This document shows positions 20,646 through 31,902 of a stretch of 64,000 nt of DNA, piece by piece. This DNA is from Tuctoria greenei (lineage: Eukaryota; Streptophyta; Magnoliopsida; Poales; Poaceae): the NCBI GenBank assembly GCA_036927565.1, contig JAYESD010000006.1, positions 106,613,353 through 106,677,352 of the forward strand. Direction: 5' to 3'. Under the pieces are notes generated by a model. It saw only the letters and a program-made list of their open reading frames with translations. It ran no database searches and was not told the DNA's origin. The position numbers and the translations under genes were made by a program. The number at the start of each line of letters is the position of its first letter. The stretch's first letter is position 1.

Positions 20646-21507
20646 GGATTAGATAAGAATGAACCAAGGATTGAAGGCAATGTAGGGATTCAGATGTCAG
20701 AGATCGGACTTGTCCGGTTTCAGAGTGCGGACTTGTTCAGTGTACTGGACTTGTCCGTATCTGAGCGCCGGACTAGTCCGGCCTAGCATAAGAACCCTAA
20801 CGATTTCCTTCAAAACTTCTATCTAAAGATACAAAAGGGCAAGGAAAGTGGTAGGAATACATCTATGAAGCCAATGTACAACCTTGGAATCAAGGGAAAC
20901 GAGCTAGAACGAGAAAATTTGAGAATTTGGTTTTAGGGTGAAATTTACCGAGATTTGAAGATTGGCTTTGTAGGAGCAAGAATCTGTCCGGTTGAGTCTG
21001 GAGGAGGGAATCCACTCGTCGAGGAGAGGATTTTCCATGGAAAAAGCTTCGATTTTGAGAGCTCAACCCTAAAATCACTTTGGGGGCTAGGGTTTAGGAG
21101 AGGAGAGGAGAGGAGAGGAGAGGGAGACTTAGGGTTTAAGGTTTTGGACCTCTGGGCCGGCCAACCTCTTATATACGCGATGGACCAGACTAGTCCGGTC
21201 AAGGTGGCGGACTAGTCCGGTGCCCCTGTAAAACCTAAGAATTTTGTCTGTTCGGACTAGTCCGGTTGTAAACCGGACAAGTCCGGTTTCAACAGACCTT
21301 ATACATGTAGAGATGATTAATAGTGATCCAAGGACAATAACTTTGCAAATAATCTTGGTAATTACAACCGGTAGGCAAGGAACAATGAAAGTGGTCATAA
21401 ACTGCAAGGTTTCTTCATTAAAATAGTTTTCTTAAAAGTAAAAGAGGTGAGGAGCAGTTTTAACAATAAAATGTAACATTTGAAGTTTCAACCAGGTATG
21501 CAACGTT
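20646..21507 (-). other. Sir-E spacer between pol and 3' ORF
   Basis: No gene seen. It carries palindrome motifs (20705-20785 and 21185-21290) like those of the LTR and a pentanucleotide AGGAG repeat at 21096-21123. The spacer is where a subgenomic promoter or a splice site for the 3' ORF would have to lie; I see no clear TATA box. Confidence 0.6.
21096..21123. repeat. AGGAG pentanucleotide microsatellite
   Basis: Five to six tandem AGGAG units within the Sir-E spacer. Confidence 0.8.
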
Positions 21508-24500
21508 TCAAGCCACATTTTGAGAGTCAAGAATGTTAAGCTCATTCCTAAGCTCACAAAACCTTTTCTCATCTAATGGTTTGGTAAAAATATCTGCAAG
21601 TTGTTTTTCACTCCTAACATGTGAAATAGCAATGTCACCTTTTAACGAATGATATCTAAGAAAGTGATGACGGATATCTATGTGCTTAGTTGTTGAGTGC
21701 TCTACATGGTTGTGTGCAATTTTTATAGCACTTTCATTATCACATAGAAGCGGGATATGGTTAAGATTGTAGCCGTAGTCCCTAAGAGTCTGTCGCATCC
21801 AAAGTAGTTGTGCGCAACAACTACCGGCTGCAACATACTCTGCTTCCGCAGTGGAAAGAGCAATGGAGTTTTGCTTTTTAGATGACCAAGAAACTAGGGA
21901 CCTACCAAGAAATTGACAAGTCCCTGACGTGCTCTTTCTATCGACTTTGCATCCTGCATATTCACCGTCGGAATAGCCTATCAAGTTAAACTTGGATCCT
22001 TTGGGATACCAAAGGCCCAAGTTGGGTGTGTGCACAAGGTACCTTAGGATTTTTTTTACAGCAATTAAGTGACACTCTTTAGGTGTGGCTTGAAACCTTG
22101 CACACAAGCAAACACTAAGCATAATATATGACCTAGATGTACATAAATAAAGTAAGGAGCCGATCATGGACCGATATAACTTTTGGTCCACATTTGGACC
22201 ATCTTCATTGAGGTCGAGATGTCCGTTGATGGCCATAGGTGTCTTTATGGGCTTGGCTTTGTCTATATTGAATTTCTTGAGAATGTCCTGTGTATATTTG
22301 GTTTGGCTTATAAATGTACCTTCTCTCATTGCTTCACTTGGAATCCCAAGAAGAACTTCAATTCACCCATCATTGACATCTCGAACCTATCTGTCATAAT
22401 TTTGCTAAATTCTTCACAAAAAGACTTGTTAGTCGATCCAAAGATAATGTCATCAGCATAAATTTGACATACGAATAGATTATCATCAAGATGTTTAGTG
22501 AAGAGTGTATAGTCAGCTTTACCAATTTTGAATCCATTTTGAGTCAGAAAATCTCTAAGGCACCCATACCAAGCTCGAGGAGCTTGTTTGAGGACATAGA
22601 GAGCCTTACGTAGTCTGTAGACATGGTTGGGATACTTTTGGTCTTCGAATCCTGGTGACTGCTCCACATAAACTTCCTCCTTTATTGGACCATTTAGGAA
22701 GGCAATTTTGATGTCCATTTGATACAACTTAAAATTATGGTGAGTATCATATGCCAATAAAATACGAATGGACTCATGTCTAGCTACAGGAGCGAAAGTT
22801 TCATCGAAGTCCAAACCTTCAACCTGAGAATAACCTTTGGCCACCAATCTCGCTTTATTTCTTGTTACTACTCCATGTTCATCTTGCTTGTTCCGGAAGA
22901 CCCATTTGGTTCCAACGATGTTCACCCTTGGTCTCTCCACCAGCTCCCAAACATCATTTCTTTTGAAGTTGTTCAACTCCTCTTGCATTGCAATCACCCA
23001 GTCTGAATCCCTTAAGGCTTCTTCTACCCTGTATGGTTCTAGAAAAGACACAAAAGAATAGTATTCGCAAAAATTTGCAACTCGAGATCTAGTAGTTACT
23101 CCCTTAGCAATATCTCCAATGATATTGTTGACAGGATGGTCTCTTTGCATGCACTGATGTACTCTTGGGTGTGGCACTTGTGTAGTTGCTTGTTCTTCAT
23201 TATCTTCATGTGCATTGTCTCCCCCTAGATCATTGCTTTCATGATTGTCTTGATCTTCTTGATCTTCCTCATCTTGATCTTGTGCAAGAGCTCCCCCTTG
23301 ATCATTGCATCCGTGTTGAAGTTCATCTTGTGCATTTGAGTCTAATGTTCGCTCTTGTGGTAAGATATCACCAAGTGCCATTTTCTTCAGTGCTTCATAT
23401 GGAGCTTCCTCTTTATCTAGAATACACTTATCAACTTGTTCCACTTGTGAGCCGTTAGATTCATCAAACACTACGTCACGTGCTACTTCAACAAGGCTAG
23501 ACACCTTGTTGAAGACACGATAGGCGTAGGCATTCGATTCATAACCGAGCAAGAAACCTTAATCGGACTTTGAAGCGAACTTTGAGGCCCTCAGTTTCTT
23601 GTTCAGAATAAAACATTTACAACCAAAGACTTTGAAATAAGAAACATTAGGCCTTTTACCGGTAAGGAGCTCATATGGAATTTTCTTCAGTAGTCGGTGA
23701 AGGTACAGCCGATTTGTGGCATGACAAGCGGTGTTCACCGCTTCTGCCCTAAAACGATCTGATGTCTTGTATTCATCCAACATAGTTCTTTCCATTTTGA
23801 TTAGTGTTCTGTTCTTCCTTTCGGCCACTCCGTTTTGTTGAGGGGAGTAGGGTGCCGAGAACTCATGCTTTATCACTTCTTCATCGAGATAATCTTCAAC
23901 TTGGGTGTTCTTGAATTCTGTCCCGTTGTCACTTCTGATATTCTTTATAGTTGATGAGAATTCGTTCTGAGCTCTTTTCAAGAACTTCTTGAGGGTTCCC
24001 TGAGTTTCTGATTTATCATACAAGAAAAATACCCAGGTAAATCTTGAAAAATCATCAACAATTATTAAACCGTATTTGTTACCGCCGATGCTGATGTACA
24101 CAATTGGACCAAATAGATCCATGTGGAGGAGTTCCAGCGGTTTTGTGGTAGTCATCACATTCTTGGCAGGGTGTGGTGCTCCGACTTGTTTTCCTGCTTG
24201 AGACGCGCTGCATGGCCTGTCTTTTTCAAAAACCACATCCTTAAGACCACGGATGTGACCACCTTTTAGAAGTTTCTGCAGATTTCTCATCCCAACATGG
24301 GCTAGCCGTCTATGCCACAACCATCCCACGTTGGTCTTAGCAACCAAGAAAGTGTTGAGTTCGGCTTTATCTTTGTTGAAGTCAACAAGATAAAGCTTTC
24401 CCTTCAACATTCCCTTGAATGCAATCGAGCCATTGCTTCTTCTAAAAACGGTCACACCCTCATTAGTGAATAAACAGTTGTAACCTTTGTCGCATAGTTT

Positions 24501-24746
24501 AGATATAGACAAAAGATTATAATCTAGAGAGTCTACATGCACAACATTAGATAAGGTGTGTTGAGAGGATATTTCAATGATACCGCTACCAAGGACCTTT
24601 CCTTGGCTGTTTTCTCCAAAGTATATGCCTTCACTTGGATCCTTGTTGTACTCGTACTGCACAAACATACCTCTCTCTCCGGTCATGTGATTTATGCATC
24701 CGCTATCTAGCACCAATTTAGATCCACCGGAGGAGTAAGCCTGCAA
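21508..24746 (-). pseudogene. pol: Sir-E pol: protease, integrase, RT, RNase H
   Basis: This is nearly a full polyprotein. Protease: LVLDSGCINHMTGE near 24700. Pre-integrase: LWHRRLAHVGMRNLQ, with a C-to-S change in the first finger cysteine (CSASQAGKQ where sisters have CSACQAGKQ). The integrase triad is intact (HMDLFGP, IRSDNGTEF, NGVAERKNR). A single nonsense codon (GAA to TAA) sits near 23554, and the frame resumes GFLLGYESNAYAYRV. RT: YQMDIKIAFLNGPIKEEVY, LKQAPRAWYG and catalytic YADD near 22460. A one-base deletion near 22330 shifts the frame. RNase H: GYSDGEYAGCKV, where the second D of DADYAG is replaced, and STAEAEYVA. The end is NILDSQNVA. Pol begins in the +1 frame ten bases after the gag stop. 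Confidence 0.92.
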
Positions 24747-24753
24747 AACAGAA

Positions 24754-27024
24754 TTATTCCTTGTTTTTAGGTACCCAAGCTTGCTTGGGTCCTCTCAGGT
24801 TAGTCACAAGAGTCTTGGGCACCCACACACAAGTTTTCAAGTTCTTGTGGCATGGCCCTGTATATTTAGCAATGACTTTTCCATATTTGTTTTTCATGAG
24901 AACATAGGAAGCATCAAATGTACGAAACAATATTTGTAAATCAGATTTATGGGATTTTTCCTTAACAAAAGCGATTCTATTCTTAGCATGATTAGGAGTA
25001 GGCATGTGTTTGTTCCTTTCAAAACCAAGACCATCTTTGACATTAGGAGGTCTAGTGACCATATATGCACTACGTGCATATTTGATCTTCTCGTTATCAA
25101 AGATGCCACTTGTGGGAGGATGCATATTATGAGATGTTGAAGGATTAGGAATAACATTCTTCTTACTAGAGCAAGTGCAGGTTCCGATTGTTGTCGAACT
25201 CATATCTTTGGAGGAAGAGCTCTTGGAGGAAGAGGAGTCACTTTGCTTGAGTGACTCAACTTGCACCTCAAGGATCTTGTTAACTTTTGACAAGTTATCA
25301 AGTTCTTCCTTGATTGCAATATGCGAGTCCTCTAGCTTTTAGTAAGTTTCCTTACTCAAGGCTAGCTCAAACTCGAGTGACTCGTTCTTCTCTCTTTCAA
25401 GCTCAGGAAGCTTTTCAACTTCTTGATATCTCTTCCTTTCACGGATGAGCATATCTTCTTGTCGGTTAACAAGTTCCTCCTTTTCAAAGATTTCGTTCGA
25501 CAAAATTTCCATTTTCTTTAGAGCAATTTTACTTAATCCTCTAAACATTTCTTCATTATCACTAGAGCTATCAAAGTCATCAATAGAGGAAGTTAGCGTA
25601 GGAGGAGTAAGTCGAACCTTTTTCTTGCCGTCCTTAGCCATAAGGCAAGTGTGGTTGTTCATATCCCGTCCTCCCATGTTTGGGAAGAGTGTGGCTCTCA
25701 TAGTAGGTTTCTTGACTGCGATAGTGGCCATCTATTCTTCTTTATCAGAGGAGGACTCATCGTTTGAGTCCCACTCCTTGCCAATGTGAGCTTGCTGGGC
25801 TTGTCTTCTTTTTCTGAAATTTTTCTTTTCTTGAGGTTTTGTTTCCTTCTTCTTTTTGTTTTCTTCATAAGTGCATTCCACCATGAAGTGACCATGCTCT
25901 CCGCAGTTGTAGCAAGTGCGTCGAGCCTTGGATTTCCCTTTATCCTTTATTTTGCCTTCATTTGAATTGTTGCCGTGTCTTCTTTTCATCATCCGCATGA
26001 ACTTATTGATAAAGAGTACCATTTATTCATCATCAAGATCGGTACTCTCATTGCTTGTATCTCCGTTGTCTTGGTATTCACGAGTTTCTTTGAGTTTGGG
26101 TCTGCACGTTGCTTTGAGAGCAACTTATTTCCTTTTGGAAGAGGTGAGTTTGGCTATGTCTTTGACGTATTGAGCCTCTTTATCCATCATTTCATGATTT
26201 ATGGCCTTCCCCAATAACTCATCGGGAGTCATTTTGTGAAATCCTGGGCTTTCTATAATCATTAAGCAAAGTGTGACATTTCTTGGCATGAAGGCTCTAA
26301 TCATTCTTTTGACCACCTCGTGACCTGTCCATTTCTTACTTCTATAGGCATGAATTTTGTTGATGAGTGCCTTCATCTGGTTGTACATGTCTTGAGGTGA
26401 TTTGCCTTCTTCAATAGAAAATCTCTCCAACTCTCCTTCAAGCATCTCAATTTTAGCTTCACAAACTGACCTATTTCCTTCGTGAGCTGTCTTAAGTGTA
26501 TCCCAGATTTCTTTTGCACTTTCTAATCCATCGATCTTGGTGAATTCCTCTCTGCTTAGTGATGATGTGATCACCGCGACGGCTTGTGCGTTTTTGTGAA
26601 TCTCTTGTTCTTGTTCTGGAGTGAGTTCCTCATCCGTGTCCGGGTTATCTATGCATGTGCAAACAATGTGCCACAGACTAGGATTCAGAGATATTAGATG
26701 CATTTTCATGTTGTACTTCCACATGGTGTAGTCACTTCCGTCAAACTGTGGAGGCTTTCCCATAGGAATAGAGAGATAGTGATTGTTTGAATTGAGATGG
26801 TTGTAGTTGTAAATATATCGGGAGTAGTCGTGATGACCACTCCTAGTTGTCTTCTCTTCTTATTTTCCTTTTTGTGCCAGCAGTTTCTTTCTCAGGAGTG
26901 CCTTTAGCTGTCACACTTCTTCATCATCATGTGGGCTTTCTTTCAGCACATCGTAGGCTTTAGGTTCTTGTTCCTCCTCATTGATGTTCATCTTCGGGAT
27001 ATCATTGTTCTTCTCAGAGGCCAT
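24754..27024 (-). pseudogene. gag: Sir-E gag, single frame with several nonsense codons
   Basis: The ATG at 27024 opens MASEKNNDIPKMNINEEEQ. The whole gag down to 24754 lies in one frame, broken only by stops (near 26911, 26860, 26125, 26023, 25732 and 25339). The capsid region has PPQFDGSDYTMWKYNMKMHL and MIRAFMPRNVTLCLMI. The CCHC knuckle CYNCGEHGHFMVEC lies near 25920. A coiled coil follows (EILSNEIFEKEELVNRQEDM, LEREKNESLEFELALSKE, VNKILEVQVESLKQS). The C-terminal region has the conserved FDASYVLMKNKYGK and CVWVPKTLVTNLRGPKQAW before the final stop. No palindrome cluster lies in this gag, unlike Sir-F and Sir-K. Confidence 0.9.
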
Positions 27025-27060
27025 TGATCTCTCCGAGATGTGAGTCTCGTTGACGGAGAA

Positions 27061-27076
27061 CCTCGAATTGATACCA
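27061..27076 (-). promoter_or_regulatory. Sir-E primer-binding site, variant
   Basis: After the LTR and AT, the minus strand reads TGGTATCAATTCGAGG. The first eight bases match the tRNA-iMet end; the next ones differ from the usual GAGCC. Sir-K reads TGGTATCAGATCGAG at this site, so a diverged site is common in this family. Confidence 0.75.
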
Positions 27077-27078
27077 AT

Positions 27079-28397
27079 TGAATGTGGCCTAGAGGGGGGG
27101 GGTGAATAGGCCTTGAAAATTTCCTGCACACTTAATAGAGTCGTCAAAAACTTGTTTGACCAGACTAGTCTGGTTGTGTGGGTGGACTAGTCCGGTGTGC
27201 TGAAATATGTGAATTGATTAAATGTTATTTGGGAAACTAGATTCTTTTAGCAGCGGAATTGAGAAAAACAGATACATTGATTTAAGATTATTGTAAGAAT
27301 GCATGTGAAAAATTATAAGCAACTTAAATTGATGTTTAGTAATCAAGTGATCTAATGAACATAATGTAAAGGAAATAAGGCACAAGAGACACAAATTTTT
27401 ACTGAGATTTGATCTCACCACAAGATCTACGTACTCGTTGAGGAAGCTCACACAGAGCCGGGTCTCCAACCCTTTCCCTCTTCAAGTCACCACACAGGCC
27501 GACTTGATTCCACTAGCACGGGAAATCACTGAGTTTGTGGGGCAACCTCACACGTTGAGGGCTCCCACAAGAAATACAATGAAAGAAGCGATCAAATACA
27601 CTTGAAAATATTACAATGCAGAACACGAGTGTAGAAAGATCAAACCCCAAGAGCTCACAACGAAGGAACGACGATCTCCCATTCCCGAATCCAAGTGTTC
27701 AAATGATTTTACTCTTTTTGCTCTTTAGATGTGTGGGGAGATGTGTTTTGGGCTCTCGGTACAAGGTGGCGGCACTAGGGTTTGTATTTTCAGCAGTATT
27801 CGACGTGTATCTTCTGAGGAAGGCTGTGGATCCTCTTTTATATGGTTTTCAAAAAGTTACCATTGTAAAACCCCAATATCAGACTAGTCCGGTGCAAGTC
27901 CGGACTTGCCCGGTCACAGTGCAACTCGATGTCCAGAAAGTTTGGCGGACAAGTCCAGTTGGAAACGGACTTGTCCGGCCCTATGTGAGGATAGACTCCA
28001 GAAAGTCTGGTGGACTAGTGCGGTTGGAAAACGGACTTGTCTGGCCCTATGTGAAGATGGACTCCAGAAAGTCTGACGGACTAGTCCGGTCCATGATCGG
28101 ACTAGTCCGGTGCACTATGAGATGTTAGGTTAATTTTAAAACCCTTACCCCTGCGCAAGGTCGTGAGCTCTTGGAGTGTGTCTTTCATACACACCCTATA
28201 CATTTAAAATCTAATTTGTTCTTTCAAATTCCATCAAAGTATTCCTCTTTGGACACCACTCCATTTTTCACCTTTTTGTGTGCACCGAGCTGTTTCACTT
28301 TGTTTGTCCTACAATCATCTCAATAGTCTCATTAGGATCTAATATGTTCATCATCAATTAGTCAAAGCCCACAGGGGATATCCTAGATGCACTTACA
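27079..28397 (-). repeat. Sir-E 5' LTR (1319 bp)
   Basis: The direct repeat of 17435-18749, ending CACTTACA next to the AGAAC duplication. Palindrome array mainly at 27885-28115; TATA box at 27835-27842 on the minus strand. A motif-derived open frame on the plus strand (27616-28128) repeats VRTxPV- and GLVRx-like text and is not a gene. Confidence 0.93.
27835..27842 (-). promoter_or_regulatory. TATA box in Sir-E 5' LTR
   Basis: TATAAAAG on the minus strand, upstream of gag in element sense; the probable promoter of Sir-E. Confidence 0.6.
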
Positions 28398-30098
28398 AGA
28401 ACTTGGGAGGTTCGCTATAATGGATGGTGAGTCTCCCCAAGACATGTACAACCACCTCGAGACTCTCACCAACAAGAGTCGATATTATGGAAGCACCCAG
28501 TGGGCGGACCACAAAGTGGTGAAGAGAACGATTCAGTCATTCGTGCCTAGAAATGTCACTCTTTGCTCACTAATTTGTGAGAGTCAGGGATTCCATAAGA
28601 TGACTCCCAAAGAAGTACTAGGGAGGATCATCAATCATGAGATGATGGAGCAAGAAGCTATGTTCTACATCAATCAACAAAAGCTCCCCTCCTCCAAGAA
28701 AACGGATGTTGCATTCAAGGCAACATCTTCAAGATCTCAAGAGAAGGGTGAAAGTGATGAAGAGAGACCGAACACAGATGAGGAAGAGGCACTCTTCATC
28801 AACAACTTCAAGATAATTTGGAGAATAAAGAGGGGAGCCACCACCGTGAAGGCAAGAGCAAAGACAAGCCCAAGACAATATCAAAGAGGGCTTGCTACAA
28901 TTGTGGAGAATATGGGCACTTCATCATAGATTGCCCACATGAAGAGACCTAGAAGTAGAAGGACGGCAAGTCTCAAGATAAGAAATACTTCAAGAAGAAG
29001 AAGCAATCGGGATATGGCCATCTTGGAAAGGAGTGGGATTCAAATGAAGAATCTTCCTCTGATGAAGAAGAAAAGATAGCAACTATTGCTATGAAGAAGA
29101 CAACCATGGAGAACAAGCTCTTCACCCACTTGGAGAACTCAAGGCAAACTTGCCTCATGGCCAAGGAGGGAAGAAAGAAGGTCAAATCTAAATCCTGTTA
29201 TCCAATTTCTTCGCATGATGATTTTGATAGTAGTAGTGAGAATGAACATATGCTTAAGGTTATGAGTAGGAGTACATTGAAAAGATTGAGATTGTTGACG
29301 AATGAGATATTTGAGAAGGAAGAGCTCATTAATCATCAAGAGGACATGCTCATTCAACAAAATGGGAGATGTGAAGAGTTTGAGGAGCTCTTGGAGCTTG
29401 AAAGAGAGAGAAGCAATGCACTTGAGCGTGAACTCACTTTGAGCAAGGAAACTTTCTCAAACCTTGAGAACACTACGATTGTGCTAAAGGATGAACTTGT
29501 TAGCTTGACAAAAAATAACAAGATCCTTGAAACACAAGTGAAGTCTCTCAAGGTCAGTGCACCTTCTTCCCCTACAAGCTCATCTTCCACAAATATCAAA
29601 ACCAAAACAACTCAACCTTTCAAATGCTCTAACTTGATTATAAAACTTAAAGATGAGCTTAAGTTGGCACAAACCAACCAAGCACCAAAGGGTGGCATCT
29701 TTGACAAGGAGAATACGGCATACGCACGTAGTGCATACACTATCACAGGACATCCCATTGTCAAGGATGGTCTTGGCTATTCTAGGGAGAGGAGGCAAAA
29801 CACTAAAACTCACAAGAATGACAAAGAGTTGTTTGTTTTTGTCAAAGGAGGTCCATATAACAACAATAAGGAAAAGAACATTGCTACATCTCCTAAAATA
29901 CCTAAGAAGGAACCTCATTCCTTGTTCCATGATTTTGATGCTTCATATGTGTTATTAAAGAACAAGATTGGAAAAGATTATGCTAGGTATGTTGGGCCAC
30001 ACCGCAATAGTCCTAAACCTTGTGTGTGGGTGCCCAAGTGCCTCTTTATTAACATCAATGGACCCAACACCGCTTGGGTACCTAAAGCCAAGGATTAA
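28398..30098 (+). pseudogene. gag: Sir-D gag, C-terminal piece
   Basis: It continues gag after Sir-E: GRFAIMDGESPQDMYNHLET, IQSFVPRNVTLCSLI and FHKMTPKEVLGRIINHEMM. A frameshift before 28929 puts the zinc knuckle (CYNCGEYGHFIIDC, about 28880-28930) in another frame. From 29091 a long frame carries TCLMAKEGRKKVKSK, a coiled coil (LTNEIFEKEELINHQEDM, LELERERSNALERELTLSKE, KNNKILETQVKSLK) and a T/S-rich linker. IFDKENTAYARSAYTITGHP, FDASYVLLKNKIGK and CVWVPKCLF then lead to a TAA at 30096-30098. The linker includes KTTQP, loosely like a dynein-light-chain docking motif known from Sirevirus Gag; this is weak. Confidence 0.88.
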
Positions 30099-30104
30099 GT
30101 CCTT

Positions 30105-30240
30105 CTTTTAGGCATACTCCTCTGGTGGAACCAAGTGGGTTCTTGATAGCGGATGCACTAATAATATGACCATAGAGAGGAAAATGTTTGTGGACTATGA
30201 GCAAAATGAGGATCCAAGTGAAGGGATCTACTTGAGGGAC
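30105..30240 (+). pseudogene. pol: Sir-D pol, protease start
   Basis: Pol is in the +1 frame relative to gag. AYSSGGTKWVLDSGCTNNMT shows an intact D-S-G. The codon just before AYSS is TAG where Sir-K has CAG, so the frame cannot be entered from upstream by readthrough. The AG before GC is kept. Sir-F is inserted after EDPSEGIYLRD at 30240. Confidence 0.85.
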
Positions 30241-31850
30241 TGAAAGTGCATCTAGGAATACCTTGTGGGTTTTGGTTGATTTATGACAAGCAAATGAGAT
30301 CCTAACCACTTTGTTGAGATGAGCACAGGTTCTAATCAGAAAATGAGCAAGGTGCCGAAAAGAAAGGAGAATGAGGAACTATGCGGAAAAGAGCCCAAGA
30401 AACAAGTGTAGTAGTTCATTGTGTGTGGAGTGTGTTAAGGAAACACTCCCCAAGAGCTCAAGCACAAATAATCACACACATTGCACATATTTATACAGGA
30501 CCGAACTAGTCCGACTGACCCCATACTAGTACGATATCCTTCTGCACAAGATCGGACAAGTCCTCACAATGCGTACTTGTCCTCACAGTCTAGTTTTTCA
30601 CTGACTGGACTAGTCTGATATCACCACGGACTAGTCCGATATCTCTCAGACTAAAATCGGACTAGTCCTCCCCAGTGCGGACTAGTCCTCCAAACACTTC
30701 ACAAGTTGCACAAAATCGGACAAGTCCGATCACACACCGTACTAGTCTGATATCTTTCTGATGTCAATCGGACAAGTCAGGTATTAGCAGGGACTAGTCC
30801 GAAAAACCCTCTGACCTAAATCGGACAAGTCCTCCAAGTGCGAACTTGTCCCAAATTCACTTAGGGTTTCACTTTGCCGGACAAGTCCGATATTTATCGG
30901 ACTAGTCCGAAGATTTCCAGAACCAAAATCGGACAAGTCCGCTCTCAGTCGGACAAGTCCGATATTTCGGGACACCTAGGGTTTGCTACACGCAGCACAC
31001 TGGACTAGTCCGGTGTCCACCACGGACTAGTCTGATCTTTCTAAACCCTAATGGTTACTTTTGGGTACCCCATACAAATAGGTGTACACGGCCCATCTTT
31101 TGCAACTCTTGACCCCCTGCGCCGTCACACCTTAGAAGAGCCTAGAAAACACCTCTCTCCATGAAATCAAACGCAAGAAAGATGAATCCCTTGAGGATAC
31201 ACTTTGGATCATTGGGGAGACATGATTCATCACTCATTGAGCTCTTGGTTTGATTCCCTAACACAGTCCTGTGATTTTCATTGTGATCTTAAGAGTGTGT
31301 TCTTGGTGGTGTTCATATTGTAATCTTTGGGGAGCCCTCAACATGTGAGAAGGCCATTTGAATTTGGTCATTTCCCTTTGTGATTAGTGAAGAGGATTGG
31401 CCTTCGTGGTGATCCGGCGAGGGTAGGGTTGGAGGAGACCCGGTCCTTTTGTGGACTCCTCAATGTGGACGTAGGTTATCTCTGTGGGAACCAAAACACG
31501 GGATAAAATCATTGTGTTCTTTCTTTGCTCTCATTGTTCTTACACTTCTTATCAATCTAGGGTTTCAATCAATCTTGTTCACTTTACGTTGAAATATTGA
31601 ATATACGATTAACTTGTGGTACATCCTGATTCATAGTAGTGTGACATTTCAATTACAAATATATTTTCGCTGCATACATCCTAGGATTAAGATAATCAAG
31701 CAGATTTGATCAATCTAGTCGGTACACACCAGACTAGTCCGCACTCGACCAGACTAGTCCGATATCTCGAGATTTGATCTGGTTGTTAAGTGTTGCACGT
31801 TCTGACAGAAATTCAAAAAGGCCTATTCACCCCCCTCTAGACCACATTCA
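30241..31850 (+). repeat. Sir-F 5' LTR (1610 bp)
   Basis: TGAAAGTGCATCTAGG to CTCTAGACCACATTCA. The palindrome array spans about 30495-31040, with two more copies near 31725-31765. The TATA position reads TACAAATA (31073-31080), a one-base change from the TATAAATA of the 3' LTR, so this promoter copy is probably weakened. Confidence 0.95.
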
Positions 31851-31866
31851 GTTTGTATCATAGCAA
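31851..31866 (+). promoter_or_regulatory. Sir-F primer-binding site, mutated
   Basis: GTTTGTATCATAGC stands where ATTGGTATCAGAGC is expected. Two changes within the tRNA-pairing bases would impair priming. Confidence 0.8.
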
Positions 31867-31902
31867 GGTTCTTTAAAAGGAGACTAATCGCTCGAAGAGA
31901 TC

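Larger units (their letters stand above)
17435..28397 (-). mobile_element. Sir-E: full-length Sirevirus-like element in Sir-D gag
   Basis: A complete minus-strand element of 10,963 bp with both LTRs, primer site, gag, pol, a 3' ORF and a PPT. It is bounded by the perfect duplication AGAAC (17430-17434 and 28398-28402). Excising it rejoins Sir-D gag (EGEL then GRFAIMDGESPQDMY). By eye its LTRs differ at roughly one base in 25 over the first 200 bases, so the insertion is not very recent. All ORFs are decayed. Confidence 0.95.

Noticed and set aside
27616..28128. 170-codon ORF on the plus strand
   Set aside because: It lies inside the Sir-E LTR and its repeats are just the translated palindrome array.
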